In this document: one piece after another, positions 43,349 to 53,300 of the stretch
How positions within the stretch are numbered: position 1 is the stretch's first letter
Layout: each line of letters starts with the position of its first letter
NCBI RefSeq assembly: GCF_016904885.1
Contig: NZ_JADWYI010000001.1
Span: forward strand, 6,696,001-6,760,000
Length of the DNA: 64,000 nt
Source of the DNA: Archangium primigenium
GTDB taxonomy: Bacteria > Myxococcota > Myxococcia > Myxococcales > Myxococcaceae
Direction: 5' to 3'
The notes under the pieces: model-generated
Seen by the model: only the letters and a program-made list of their open reading frames with translations
The model's database searches: none
What the model was told of the DNA's origin: nothing
Translations under genes and position numbers: made by a program

Positions 43349-45604
43349 CTAGTAGGCGCCCTTGAGGGTCACGTTGGTGAACGCGCTGTAGGCGTACGAG
43401 CAGACGTAGTAGGTGCCGGCCGCGGGGCTGCTGAGGGTGCAGCTCTCGGCGCTGCCCGTCTTGTACGGACGGCAGTTGTAGCTGCTGGTGGTGGGCTTGG
43501 AGCCGAGGCGCACGTACAGGTCCGCGTCACCCGAGCCGGTGGTGGCCTGGGTGAAGGTCGCCGAGGTGCGGCCGCTCGGAACGGCGAGCGTGTAGCAGGT
43601 CCACGAGCCCGTGGCGCCCGAGAACGGGGCCGTCGCCACGCCGTTGGTCAGCACGTCGCCGCCGCCGGTGCCGCCCGTGGTGAACGCGCCCTTGAGGCTG
43701 ATGCCCGAGGCGGCCGAGTAGCCCTTGAGCTTCACGTAGTAGGTGCCGGCCTGCGCGGTGGTGACGGGGCAGCTCTCGGTGTTGCCCGAGGCGTACGGAC
43801 GGCAGTCGTAGGAGGACTCGGTCGGCACGGAGCCGAACTTCACGTACATGTCCGCGTCACCCGTGCCGCCGCTCATGTCGAACTTGAGGCCCGTGGCGCC
43901 CGCGGGGACGGTCAGCGTGTAGGTGCAGCTCCACTCGCCCGCGCCCACGGAGATGCCCGTGAGAGCCGTGCCGTTGGCCAGCACCACCGTGGTGCTGCAA
44001 GCCGGAGGAGGCGGAGTCACCGTGCCGCCCACGCCCACCGCTTCCCAGGCGGCCGTCACCGCCGCCGTGTCGTGGCCGAGGTCCGTGGCCGCCGTCACGG
44101 TGTAGGCCTTGGCCTGGGCGAAGGTGGTGGAGGGCGTCATGTACTCGGCGTTGGCGCGGTAGAAGATGGCGCCGGCCTTCTGCACGCCGATGCCCGTCAC
44201 GTCCGTGGTGGTCTTGCCGCGCGGGTGCTTGCCACCCGTGGACAGCAGCTTGAACGCCAGGTTGGCGATGCCCGAGTTCCAGTGCACGCCGCCGTTGTCC
44301 GAGCTGCCCGTGTAGCGCTCGGGGTAGTAGTCCTTGGACGAGCCGTCCTGGGTGGGGTTGCCCATGTAGCGCAGGGCGTCGCCCGGGATGTTGGGCGTCC
44401 AGATGTCATCGCCGATCATCCAGATGGGCGCGTCCACGGACCAGCCCTTGGTCCAGCTCTCGCAGTAGGCGGCGAAGATGTCGCTCATGCCCTCGTTGAG
44501 GGCGCCGGACTCGTTGGAGTAGGTGAGGTTGGACTCGGAGCTCGTCACGGCGTGGGTGAGCTCGTGCACCGTCACGTCCAGCGACTTGCCCAGCTGGCCC
44601 GCGTCCGTGCCGTTGCTGTCGCCGTACACCATCTGCGAGCCGTTCCAGAACGCGTTGGTGTAGTTGCTGTCGTAGTGGACGGTGCTCTTCAGCTGCGCGC
44701 CCGCGTTGTTGTACGAGTCGCGGCCGAAGTTCTCCTTGTAGCAGTTGTAGGTGGTGCCCAGGTGGTCGTAGTTCTCGTCGATGTGCGCGTCGCCGGTGAC
44801 CGCGCCACCCTCGGAGCGCTTGAGCGTGCCGGGCAGGCTCGTCCTGTTGTTGGCCGTGTACACCGCGCGGCTGATCGCCGAGTGGATGTCCGTGGCGCGG
44901 CCGAGCACGCCGCCCGCCACCGCGTCCACGAAGACGTGGTCGCGGATGGGCAGCGTGGCGCCCTCACCCGTCACCACCACCTCGTAGGCCAGCTTGAGCG
45001 GGCCGTCCTGCTCGGCGCGGTAGTAGACGAGCTGGGCGCTCTCGGCCTTCAGGCCCGTGCCCTCGGTGGACACGAGCGCGGCCTTGGAGGCCGCGTCCTG
45101 GGCGACCATCGCCTTGGTGGCGACCATCTCGCCGTCACGCGCCGAGCCGTTGGCGGCATAGACGAGGCCGGCGGCGTTCACGTGCACGACGAGCTCATGG
45201 GCCACCACGGGCCGCCCCTGCTTCATCTGCGCGTAGCGCACGTGGGTGTTGCCCTGCGCGTCCACCGAGGTGCGACGCACCACCAGGTCCGTGGCGTTCA
45301 GGCGGAAGATGGGGGCGATGCGCTGCAGGGACTCCGCCAGGCGGGAGTGCGCATCCCGGGCCACCAGCCCGTTGAGGGACTGGCCGGTGGAGCCGAACTC
45401 ACCGCGCACGAGGAAGGGCACGCCGTCCGCGTGGGTGCCGAGCACCTGCGCGTTGGGCACCACGCTCAGCGCGGCCTTGATGTCGGCCGTGGACAGCGTG
45501 CCCACGTCATCGGCGCGCGCCGACGTCTGGGTGTCCGAGTCCTCGACGGTGCACGCAGCCAGGGGAAGGGCCAGCAGGGCGGCCAGAATGCGATTGCGAA
45601 CCAA
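43349..45604 (-). CDS. M4 family (thermolysin-like) metalloprotease with two PPC domains
   Basis: A 751-aa secreted zinc protease. Signal peptide with lipobox LAAC (Cys18), FTP propeptide (about 60-225, including QSLNGLVARDAHSRLAESL), catalytic domain about 245-530 with VTVHELTHAVT (H347, E348, H351), NEGMSDIF (E371) and DNGGVHWNSGI, then two C-terminal pre-peptidase (PPC) domains (about 545-640 and 650-751), each with DADMYV/DADLYV and SYxCRPY motifs. Such enzymes digest prey protein. The start is TTG 45604 with GGAGG 8 bp upstream. Confidence 0.95.
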   Translation of the reverse strand: MVRNRILAALLALPLAACTVEDSDTQTSARADDVGTLSTADIKAALSVVPNAQVLGTHADGVPFLVRGEFGSTGQSLNGLVARDAHSRLAESLQRIAPIFRLNATDLVVRRTSVDAQGNTHVRYAQMKQGRPVVAHELVVHVNAAGLVYAANGSARDGEMVATKAMVAQDAASKAALVSTEGTGLKAESAQLVYYRAEQDGPLKLAYEVVVTGEGATLPIRDHVFVDAVAGGVLGRATDIHSAISRAVYTANNRTSLPGTLKRSEGGAVTGDAHIDENYDHLGTTYNCYKENFGRDSYNNAGAQLKSTVHYDSNYTNAFWNGSQMVYGDSNGTDAGQLGKSLDVTVHELTHAVTSSESNLTYSNESGALNEGMSDIFAAYCESWTKGWSVDAPIWMIGDDIWTPNIPGDALRYMGNPTQDGSSKDYYPERYTGSSDNGGVHWNSGIANLAFKLLSTGGKHPRGKTTTDVTGIGVQKAGAIFYRANAEYMTPSTTFAQAKAYTVTAATDLGHDTAAVTAAWEAVGVGGTVTPPPPACSTTVVLANGTALTGISVGAGEWSCTYTLTVPAGATGLKFDMSGGTGDADMYVKFGSVPTESSYDCRPYASGNTESCPVTTAQAGTYYVKLKGYSAASGISLKGAFTTGGTGGGDVLTNGVATAPFSGATGSWTCYTLAVPSGRTSATFTQATTGSGDADLYVRLGSKPTTSSYNCRPYKTGSAESCTLSSPAAGTYYVCSYAYSAFTNVTLKGAY

Positions 45605-45623
45605 AGGGGGAACCTCCGCGTGG

Positions 45624-45645
45624 GCGGTGACGGGGGTGTCACCGC
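45624..45645 (-). promoter_or_regulatory. Hairpin in the protease leader
   Basis: A perfect 8-bp inverted repeat GCGGTGAC (45624-45631) / GTCACCGC (45638-45645) lies 7 bp before the ribosome-binding site of the M4 protease. It could be an operator or an mRNA structure. The rest of the 325-bp gap (45605-45929) holds a second small inverted repeat CTGTCCT-N5-AGGACAG (45834-45852) and ATGAAAA-N4-TTTTCAT (45913-45930), but no gene I can support. Confidence 0.4.
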
Positions 45646-45929
45646 TTACGGGGCGGACCTAGAGCAGGATGCGTGCCATTCCCCTAAATGACTGGAATCC
45701 CAACCGTTGGGCCCACTCGGAGTCGCGGCGGTGGAGCGGCGAGGTCGCGCAATCCGATGCCGAGATGTAACGAGGTTTGACACCCCACGCGGGAAGGCCC
45801 GTCTTCACGCGGGTTTGCCGGAAGGAACGCACCCTGTCCTACAAGAGGACAGTTCATCGACACCTGGGTCCAGGATGACATCCAGGCATTTACGGCTTTC
45901 ACGGACTGTCCCATGAAAACCGTTTTTCA

Positions 45930-46616
45930 TCAAGGCGTCCGATCCCGCCAGGCCTCGCGCAACCCGTCCTGCCGCTGCTTGCCCGCGAGGGCCTCCTCCG
46001 TCTGGCGGGGGATCTCCTCCAAGCGCGTGGTGTGCATGCGGATGCTCAGCTCGTACAGCCCCCGCTCCTGCTCGGACAGCTGGGGCCCGTAGTCCTCGAG
46101 CACGCGGCGGGCGAACTGGAGGAAGTCCTCGGACACGGCGCGGCGGTGCTCGAAGTACGCGTGAATCTCCGGCTCGGTGGCCGTGTTGGACTGCACCTTG
46201 CCCCACTCCGTGTTCCAACGCCGGGTCTCCTCCTCGCGCCATCGCAGCAGCGCCTCGTCACGCGTGGGCGCGCCCAGCCGCCAGTACAGGTTGTCGGGCA
46301 TCACCTCGCGCAGCCGCACCAGGTCCACCGGGTGCGCGGCGGGCGCGGGCTCCACGGAGGACGGCTCAGCGGGGCTCGACGTCCGGGCCGGCTCGGGCAG
46401 CGGCGCGGGCCCGGGCGTGGGCGTCGCGGCGGGCCCGGACGAGGACGGCGGGGCGGAACGGGCAGGACGCGGGGCCTGGGCCTGACGCACCGCATCCGTC
46501 GGGTCCGGCGTCACCTCGGGGGCTCGCCAGGACAGCACCAGGGCGAGGGCGAGCCCGAGGACGAGGAGTGACGCGGCGAGCCATCGCGAGAGCTTCATGC
46601 GGGGAGTGGCGCCCAT
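45930..46616 (-). CDS. Membrane-anchored hypothetical protein
   Basis: A 228-aa protein. One N-terminal membrane helix ([23 protein letters not shown]), a Pro/Ala/Ser-rich spacer (about 35-95), then a helical, charged domain ([62 protein letters not shown]) of unknown family. Starts at 46616 or 46598 are equally poor in ribosome-binding sites; the hydrophobic segment begins at 46598. Function unknown. Confidence 0.7.
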   Translation of the reverse strand: MGATPRMKLSRWLAASLLVLGLALALVLSWRAPEVTPDPTDAVRQAQAPRPARSAPPSSSGPAATPTPGPAPLPEPARTSSPAEPSSVEPAPAAHPVDLVRLREVMPDNLYWRLGAPTRDEALLRWREEETRRWNTEWGKVQSNTATEPEIHAYFEHRRAVSEDFLQFARRVLEDYGPQLSEQERGLYELSIRMHTTRLEEIPRQTEEALAGKQRQDGLREAWRDRTP

Positions 46617-46737
46617 GCGGCGGCAGTATCCGAGCCCCCGAGGTTTCGCAACTGGATACCCCGGTGCTTTCCGGGCTCTCCGCTCTTCCCCAGAGGGCGA
46701 TAGACTCGCGCCCCCTTACCCCCAAAGGAGTGCATTC

Positions 46738-48042
46738 ATGAACAAGCAATGGCTGTTGGGTCTGATGATGGTGGCGGCGCCGGTGGCCGCCCAGGCCGAG
46801 GTGCTGGTGGGTGGAATCGTCGACGTGCTGGTGGACGGCGGCAACACCTATACGTGGGAGAAGACGACGCTGCCGGGCACCAAGTGTGGCAACGGCTCCC
46901 AGTACAAGTTCTTCGTGCACCGCAGCACCACGGGCTCGCAGAACCTGCTCTTCTTCTTCGAGGGCGGCGGCGCGTGTTGGGACTACGACACGTGCAGCGG
47001 GCGCGCGGGCGTCATCGGGGCGGCCAACCCCAATGGCATCGCGGACGACTACATGCAGCAGTTCACGGCCAAATATGTCTCGCCCATCGTCAATGGCGCG
47101 GACCCGGGCCTGCCGTTCCGCAGCCGCACGGACCTCGCGACCAAGGACTGGAACATCGTCTACATGCCCTACTGCACGGGTGACGTGCACGTGGGCAACA
47201 ACACGGCCGTCTATCCGGATCAGACGGGGCAGCAGCCGCCGCTGACCTGGAGCCACTCGGGCTACACCAACTCGATCGCGGCCATCAACTACGCCAAGCA
47301 GCAGTTCCCCCGCGTGCAGAAGCTGCTCGTCACGGGCTACAGCGCGGGCGGCACCGCCACCTCGGCCTCGTACTACTTCGTGCGCCGCGCCATCAACCCG
47401 GCCCGCGGCTACTTCCTCAATGACTCGGGCCCCATCTACATGGCCGGCGTCAACGATCTCTCGCGCCCGCTGCACAACAAGATCCGCCAGTCGTGGAACC
47501 TGGACTCGGTGTTCAGCCAGTTCCCCGCGACCTTCGATCGCAACAACATGGGCACCATGAACCGCATGGTGGCGCTCGAGTTCCCGAACGATCAGCTCGC
47601 CTACACGGGCTACTCGCGCGACTACAACTACTCGCGCTTCTCCTATGAGCGTTTCATGACGCCCAACGACAAGGAGTCGGTGCTCGCCAACTGGAAGGTG
47701 GACCAGGACAAGTTCGTCAACGAGCTCAAGCAGTACAACAACTTCAGCTACTTCATCCCCCACGAGCGGCAGATCAACGCCAGCCACTGCAGCACCATCA
47801 TCACCTTCGTGGGCGCGCACGCCTGCCAGAAGATGGAGAAGAAGCGCTGGTACGAGTACGTCTCCGAGCCGTGGCAGGACTGGAAGTGCAACAGCGAGAT
47901 GGTGTCCATGACCACCTTCCTGCAGCGCTTCATCAACGAGAACCAGCGCGTGCGCGTGTACGAGCCCGCCAACGGCTACAACGAGGATGACCCGGGCATG
48001 CAGGTGCTCGCGCCCCTCATCAACGGCGCCATCGGCGGCTAG
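46738..48042 (+). CDS. Secreted pectin-acetylesterase/Notum-family hydrolase
   Basis: A 434-aa protein with a cleavable signal ([16 protein letters not shown]). It carries pectinacetylesterase (PAE/Notum) family landmarks: [29 protein letters not shown] (oxyanion region), [25 protein letters not shown] (nucleophile Ser) and INASHCSTI (probable catalytic His). Members deacetylate pectin or, for animal Notum, remove lipid from Wnt. Here a secreted ester hydrolase acting on plant or microbial polymers is likely. ATG 46738 with AAAGGAG 7 bp upstream. Confidence 0.85.
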   Translation: MNKQWLLGLMMVAAPVAAQAEVLVGGIVDVLVDGGNTYTWEKTTLPGTKCGNGSQYKFFVHRSTTGSQNLLFFFEGGGACWDYDTCSGRAGVIGAANPNGIADDYMQQFTAKYVSPIVNGADPGLPFRSRTDLATKDWNIVYMPYCTGDVHVGNNTAVYPDQTGQQPPLTWSHSGYTNSIAAINYAKQQFPRVQKLLVTGYSAGGTATSASYYFVRRAINPARGYFLNDSGPIYMAGVNDLSRPLHNKIRQSWNLDSVFSQFPATFDRNNMGTMNRMVALEFPNDQLAYTGYSRDYNYSRFSYERFMTPNDKESVLANWKVDQDKFVNELKQYNNFSYFIPHERQINASHCSTIITFVGAHACQKMEKKRWYEYVSEPWQDWKCNSEMVSMTTFLQRFINENQRVRVYEPANGYNEDDPGMQVLAPLINGAIGG

Positions 48043-48051
48043 GCCCGCGCC

Positions 48052-50301
48052 TCACCGGGAGCCATAGGCGTCTTCCAACAGGCGCTCGTGGCTCCAGCCC
48101 CGGGCCTTGGCCGCCTCCACGTCGAGCCCCTCGCCGTGACCCTGGCCCTGGCCCTCGAACACCACCCGCGTGCCCTCGGACACCGCCGTCCGGGGACACG
48201 CGGGCAGCTTGAGCGCCGAGCGCAGCACCTCGCAGGGCAGCTGCTCCGGCGCGTCGAACACGGCACCGCCCTCGCCGCGCGTGCGCAGGAAGTGCACCCG
48301 GCCCTCCGCGAAGCGCACCGCCGTCGCCCCCCGTCCGAGCACCGCCTCCACCTGGGCCCGCGAGCGCTCCTCCCGCCAGGGCGCCGTGCCCCCCCGCGAG
48401 AACGGCAGCCAGCCCTTCCACGGCAAGGCCGGGGCCCTGAGGGCGCGCTCGTCCTCGGGCTGTACCCGGACGGTGCCTCGGAAGGCCTGACAGTGCGTCG
48501 TGTCGCAGACGGGCCGACCGGGATGGCGGCTGTCTCCCTGGCGCTCGTCGTGCGCCACCACCCGCGCGAGCGCCACGCGCGCCTCCCCCTTGAGCGCCGC
48601 GTCCTCCGCCGTCACCACGCCGGCCGTGTACTGCGCGCGTGTGGTGCGAAAGAGCACGTCCGAGCCTCGCCGCGCCTTGAGCGCCGAGGGGCTCGTGGGC
48701 ACGCCCGCGGGGGGCACGTAGGGCGGCGGCGGGGACCACGAGAACACCCCCGCGTAGTCGCGCCCCTCGGGGGCCTCGGGCAGCCGCACGCGCCAGGGGC
48801 TGCCCAGGCAGACCGCGGGCCCCCGGGCCACGAGCGGCGCCAGCCGGGTGAACTCCGCGCCGACCGTCCGGGGCACCCCGCCCTCCAGGACGAAGCCCAT
48901 GCCCCGGCAGCGCGCCTCCAGCACGTCCGGCGCCACCAACCCCAGCACCTGCACCCGCGCGGCCTCCAGGCCCGCGCGCATCCGCCGCACCCGGGCGAGT
49001 ACGTCGGGCACTTCCTGGGCGAAGGCCCGGGGCATGCGTCCCGGCCGCGCCAGCACCACCACCACGTCCGCGTCCACCGCGACGATCCACCCGAGCACCG
49101 GCCGGCTCTCCGCGTCGCGCACCGTGCCCGTCTTCGCCGCCACCCCGCCGAGCGCGCCCGACACGGGCAGCCCCGCCAGCGTGCCCCGCGCGGCGCTGTC
49201 CCCGAGCACCTCCAGCACGTCCGGACGCGCCTCCGCGAGCAGCCGGTACGCCTGGGCCAGGCCCCACGCCGACAGGTGGAGGCTCGAGCGCAGGCCGATG
49301 GCGTCCGCCATGTCCAGGGGCTCGCCCGACAGGCCCACCGCCGCGAGCACCGGACCCCAGGGGCCAAAACCCTCGGGCGCGCTCCCCTTCCCCACCCAGT
49401 CCAGGAAGTACCCATTGCAGGAGCGCAGCAGGGCCTCGCGTGCGTCCAGACGCGCGGGCCGGCCCTCGCCACAGGCCCACTCGGCCGCGTCCCCGCGCGC
49501 GGGCAGCACGGGCGGGGGCGTGGGGCTCGCCGCCACCACGAAGGGCTTGAGCGTCGAGCCGTAGGGCATCGCCGCGCGCACGTCCCCCTCGGACAGCAAC
49601 ACCTCGCCCGAGTGCCGACTGAGCACCACCGTGGCCGAGGCCACCGCGCGCGCGCCCACGCCCGCCAGTTCCTCCACGGACAGGGGCACCGTCCAGCGCG
49701 TGCCCCGGTGGCACTGGCGCAGCCGCCGCGTCAGCGCCCGGGGAAAGCCCGTGTCCTCGGTGAGCACCCGCGCCAGGGCCCGCCGCGCCCGGGGCGTGTC
49801 CACCTCGGGCAGCCGCGTGAGCACCTCCGTGGCGCTCGCCAACGATTGGTATGGGGCCTCGCGCCATTCGGCCAGCTCACCGCTCACCGCCAGCGCGAAG
49901 GCCTCGTGGAAGAGCCGATCCTCCGACGAGGCCGGACACGCCCACCACAAGAGCTGGTGCGCCAGCTCGTGCCGCAGGGCCCGGCGCAGCCGCGCGTCCA
50001 GCACCCCGGGCGAGCCCTGCCGCAGCTCCACCACGCCCGGCCGCCCCTGCCCGTCGCGTGAGGGCAACAGCCCCTCGCCCCGCCGCAGGGTGAGGGTGGC
50101 CGGTGCCCGCTCCGGCGCGCCGCCCGCCTCGGCCACGTAGCGGGCCTCCAGCGCCCGCCAGGCCTCGTCCGCCTCGGCGCGCAGCGCGGCCTCGGGCGTC
50201 AGATCTCCCCGGGTGATGAAGACGGGAGTGGCCGCCACCAGCACGGCCGTCACGGCGGCCCACCCCATCACCTCGTCACCAACCGCCCTGCCCCACGCCA
50301 T
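48052..50301 (-). CDS. Penicillin-binding transpeptidase/SpoIID fusion with HExxH domain
   Basis: A 749-aa envelope protein with an N-terminal membrane segment (MGWAAVTAVLVAATPVFI). Residues about 100-140 contain ALRHELAHQLLWW (H111, E112, H115) and LFHEAFA (E133), a zincin-like HExxH...E pattern. Residues 225-440 carry the penicillin-binding motifs SxxK (S249-T-L-K252), SxN (S294-C-N296) and KTGT (390-393). The last ~300 residues resemble SpoIID (ALARVVAHDER, CDTTHCQAFRGT, GQGHGEGLDVEAA). It overlaps or follows the A2M gene directly (starts 50301 or 50268). Probably acts with A2M in peptidoglycan repair, as PbpC does with its A2M partner in enterobacteria. Confidence 0.8.
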   Translation of the reverse strand: MAWGRAVGDEVMGWAAVTAVLVAATPVFITRGDLTPEAALRAEADEAWRALEARYVAEAGGAPERAPATLTLRRGEGLLPSRDGQGRPGVVELRQGSPGVLDARLRRALRHELAHQLLWWACPASSEDRLFHEAFALAVSGELAEWREAPYQSLASATEVLTRLPEVDTPRARRALARVLTEDTGFPRALTRRLRQCHRGTRWTVPLSVEELAGVGARAVASATVVLSRHSGEVLLSEGDVRAAMPYGSTLKPFVVAASPTPPPVLPARGDAAEWACGEGRPARLDAREALLRSCNGYFLDWVGKGSAPEGFGPWGPVLAAVGLSGEPLDMADAIGLRSSLHLSAWGLAQAYRLLAEARPDVLEVLGDSAARGTLAGLPVSGALGGVAAKTGTVRDAESRPVLGWIVAVDADVVVVLARPGRMPRAFAQEVPDVLARVRRMRAGLEAARVQVLGLVAPDVLEARCRGMGFVLEGGVPRTVGAEFTRLAPLVARGPAVCLGSPWRVRLPEAPEGRDYAGVFSWSPPPPYVPPAGVPTSPSALKARRGSDVLFRTTRAQYTAGVVTAEDAALKGEARVALARVVAHDERQGDSRHPGRPVCDTTHCQAFRGTVRVQPEDERALRAPALPWKGWLPFSRGGTAPWREERSRAQVEAVLGRGATAVRFAEGRVHFLRTRGEGGAVFDAPEQLPCEVLRSALKLPACPRTAVSEGTRVVFEGQGQGHGEGLDVEAAKARGWSHERLLEDAYGSR

Positions 50302-53300
50302 CCGCGTCCTTGCCCGACGACACCACCTTCACCACGTCCGCGCCCGTGCGGCCGCGAATGGACGGCACGTACATGTCCTCGATGAAGGCGGGCGGCGCCG
50401 CGAAGCTGCCCGCGAACTGCGCCCGCATCACGTAGCCCACCGTGCGCGCGCTGTCGCTCCACCACGTGGGCTCCTCGAAGAAGAAGGTGGCGCGCTCGGG
50501 GCTGAGCGCGCGGCGCTTGAGCGACTCGGGCGCGAGCGGCAGCGCGTGGGGCGGCCCGCGGAACTCCTTGTCCTCCACGAGCGGCACGAAGCCCGCCGGC
50601 ACCGCGTCCTCCACCACGTAGTAGGCCGAGCGGTTGCGGTTGTCGCCCTGGGCGTCCAGCGTCAGCTCCACGTACACGTGCTCGCCCTGGCTCACGCCCG
50701 TACCGGCCTCGAGCGGCACCTTGCCGCTCTCGCGCAGCACGTAGTAGCGCCGCGTGAGGCTCATGCCCTCGGCCACGGGCTTCACGTCCGCGAACGGCGT
50801 GGCCGCCTGGCCCCGGAGCGTCGCCACGCCCTGGAAGTCCGCCACCCGCACCGCGCGCGTGCCGGGCCCGAGCACCGCCACCAGGCCCATGCCCCGCGGC
50901 ACGAAGCGCACCGGCCCCTCGGCCCCCGTCACCTCCGGCGGCGTGAGCTTCTTGAAGGCCTTGGCGTCGCGCTCGATGAGCCACAGGGAGTGCAGGAGCG
51001 CCGTGCTCCGATCGAAGGTGGACAGGTCCGGCTCGCTTAGCGCCTCCAGCAGCCGCCGGCGCGCCTTGTCCACGTCCAGCTTTCCGAAGGAGGCCGCGTG
51101 GGCGAGGATCGCCGAGAGGCCCACGCGGCGCAGCGGGTAGCGCCACAGGGCGTCGCTCGGCGCGGGCATCTTCGCGAGCGTGACGAAGCCCTCGTTGCTC
51201 TGGGCCACCAACTCGTCGATGCGGCCCTTGAGCGCGGGCTCCTTCATCACGTCCGCCTTCTCCGCCGCGAGCACCGCGAGCGCCAGCGGGTACAGGTCCC
51301 CCGCGGGCGCCGCCTGCACCAGCGCGCGCACCCGGGCCGCCTGCCGCGGGCCGTCCAGCCGCGCGAGCACCCAGGCGCGCGTGGCCTCCCACTCGAAGGG
51401 CAGGCCTTCCTGGGCCTCCAGCCAGCGCAGGCCGTCGGTGATGCGCGCGTCGTTGCGCTCCACGAGCCCCGCCTCCACCGCGTAGGCCAAGCCGTCCAGG
51501 GCGATGAGCGTCATGGGCACGTCCGCGGTGCTGTAGCCGCTGAACCACGTGAAACCGCCGCCCTTGACGGACAGGTCCAGGATGCGCGCCATGCCCTGCA
51601 CCGCGCGGCTGCGGGCCTCGGCGAGCAGCGCCTGGCTGTCCGGATCCAACGCCTCGAGCGAGCCCGCCTTCTGGAGCGTCTGGTACAGCGCCACGTTGGG
51701 CACCGTGGTGGACACGAGCTGCTCCAGGCACCCGTACGGGTAGGACAGCAGCTCGCGCACGTTGGAGAGCGCCGCGTCCACGAGCGAGGGCTGGAGCAGC
51801 AGCTCCGCGCCGGCCACGCGCGCGCTCGCCGCCACGGGCAGCGACAACTCCCCGCCGCCCCAGGCCGACACCCGCACCGGCTCCTCCAGCGCGCCGGGCC
51901 GCACCTGCACCCCGCGCCGGTCACGCAGGGGCTCCTTGCCGCCCGTCACCTCCACCGACAGCACGGCCTCTCCCGCGCCCTGGGCCTTGAGGGTGAGGGG
52001 CAGCACCTGCTCGCCGCCCTGGGCGAGCGTCACCTGGCGCTTGTCCTCGGCCGGCGCGAGCACGCCCGCCGCCGCGAGCCGCACGCCCAGCCGCTGCTCC
52101 CCCGTGGAGGCCTCGCCCGCGGACAGACGCACCGACGCGAGCGCCTCGTCCCCCTGGCGCAGGAACTGGGGCAGCGCCGCGTACAGGTTGAGACCGCCCC
52201 GGGTGGCGAACTCCGCCGTGCCCTCGCCGAAGCGGCCCGACGTGTCCGCCGCCACGCCCGTCACCACCCAGAGCGTCTGGTTGGAGGGCAGCTTGAAGCG
52301 CACCGTGGCCCGGCCATCGCGATCCGTGACGACGGTGGGGCTCCAGAAGGCCGTATCGCGCTCCAAGTCCCGCGCCTGACGCGTGGGCGGCTTGATGGAG
52401 GCGAAGGCATGGTCAGGCAGACCCGACAGCTTGCGCGCCAGGGCCTCGCCATAGCCGTAGCCCTGGAACTCGGCGGAGAAGAAGGTGGCCACGTTGTCGC
52501 GGCCCGGCGGGTAGAAGAAGTCGAGCACCTTGGGACGGAACTCGCTCTGGATGGCGTAGACGGCCTTGTCCACGACGCCCACGGACAGCTGCGTCACTAG
52601 GCCCTGGCCCGCGTGGTCCGTCACCCGCACGTCGATGACCTGCTCGGTGAGCGGCGTGGCCTCGGCGCGGCGGGGCTGCAGGGACACGGTGAGCGTGCGC
52701 TCGGTGGGGACGATGCGGAAGCCCACCGTGCGCTCCTCCCAGCGGCCCGTGGCCGTGGGGTACGCGACGGAGGCGTACACGGCGCCACCGAAGCGCTTCT
52801 CCACGGGGAACTCGTGCACGAGCGTGCGGCCCTGGAGCGACACGAGCTGGGTGCCATACAGGCCCGCGCCCGAGAACGTCACCCACACCGGGCCCGCGTC
52901 CTTGCCGCCCGGACCCCAGCCCTGGGGCAGCAGGCCCACGAGCTGCGCGGTGTCTCCCGGCGCCAGCGTGCCCGCGAGCGCGGAGAGCGTCAGCGTGGGC
53001 ACCTGGGCCACGGGCTCCTGCGCGCTGCCGATGACGAGCGTCTGCTCCTCGCCCTTCCAAACGCCGCCGCCCTTGTCCTTGATCGTCACGCGCGCCAGCA
53101 CCGTGCCCACGTCCGCGGTGGGCACCTTCTCGCGCGCCACGCCGTTGGCCGCCGTGATGAAGCTCCGCGTGCCCAGGCTCTTCTCGCTTCCGTCCGCCCG
53201 GCGCAGCACGAACTCCACCTGGCCCTGCGTGGCCCCGTAGACCTTGCCCGACAGGGTGCTCGCGCGCAGGTTCAGCTGCGCCTCGGCGCCCTTCTTCACC

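Noticed and set aside
40553-45691. A roughly 1,700-codon open plus-strand frame.
   Set aside because: It is the mirror of the Ig-like lipoprotein and M4 protease genes on the minus strand, is His/Arg-rich as GC-rich shadows are, and lacks motifs.
45684-45916. Short open frames on both strands in the 325-bp gap upstream of the protease.
   Set aside because: No ribosome-binding site, no family features and overlap with inverted repeats.
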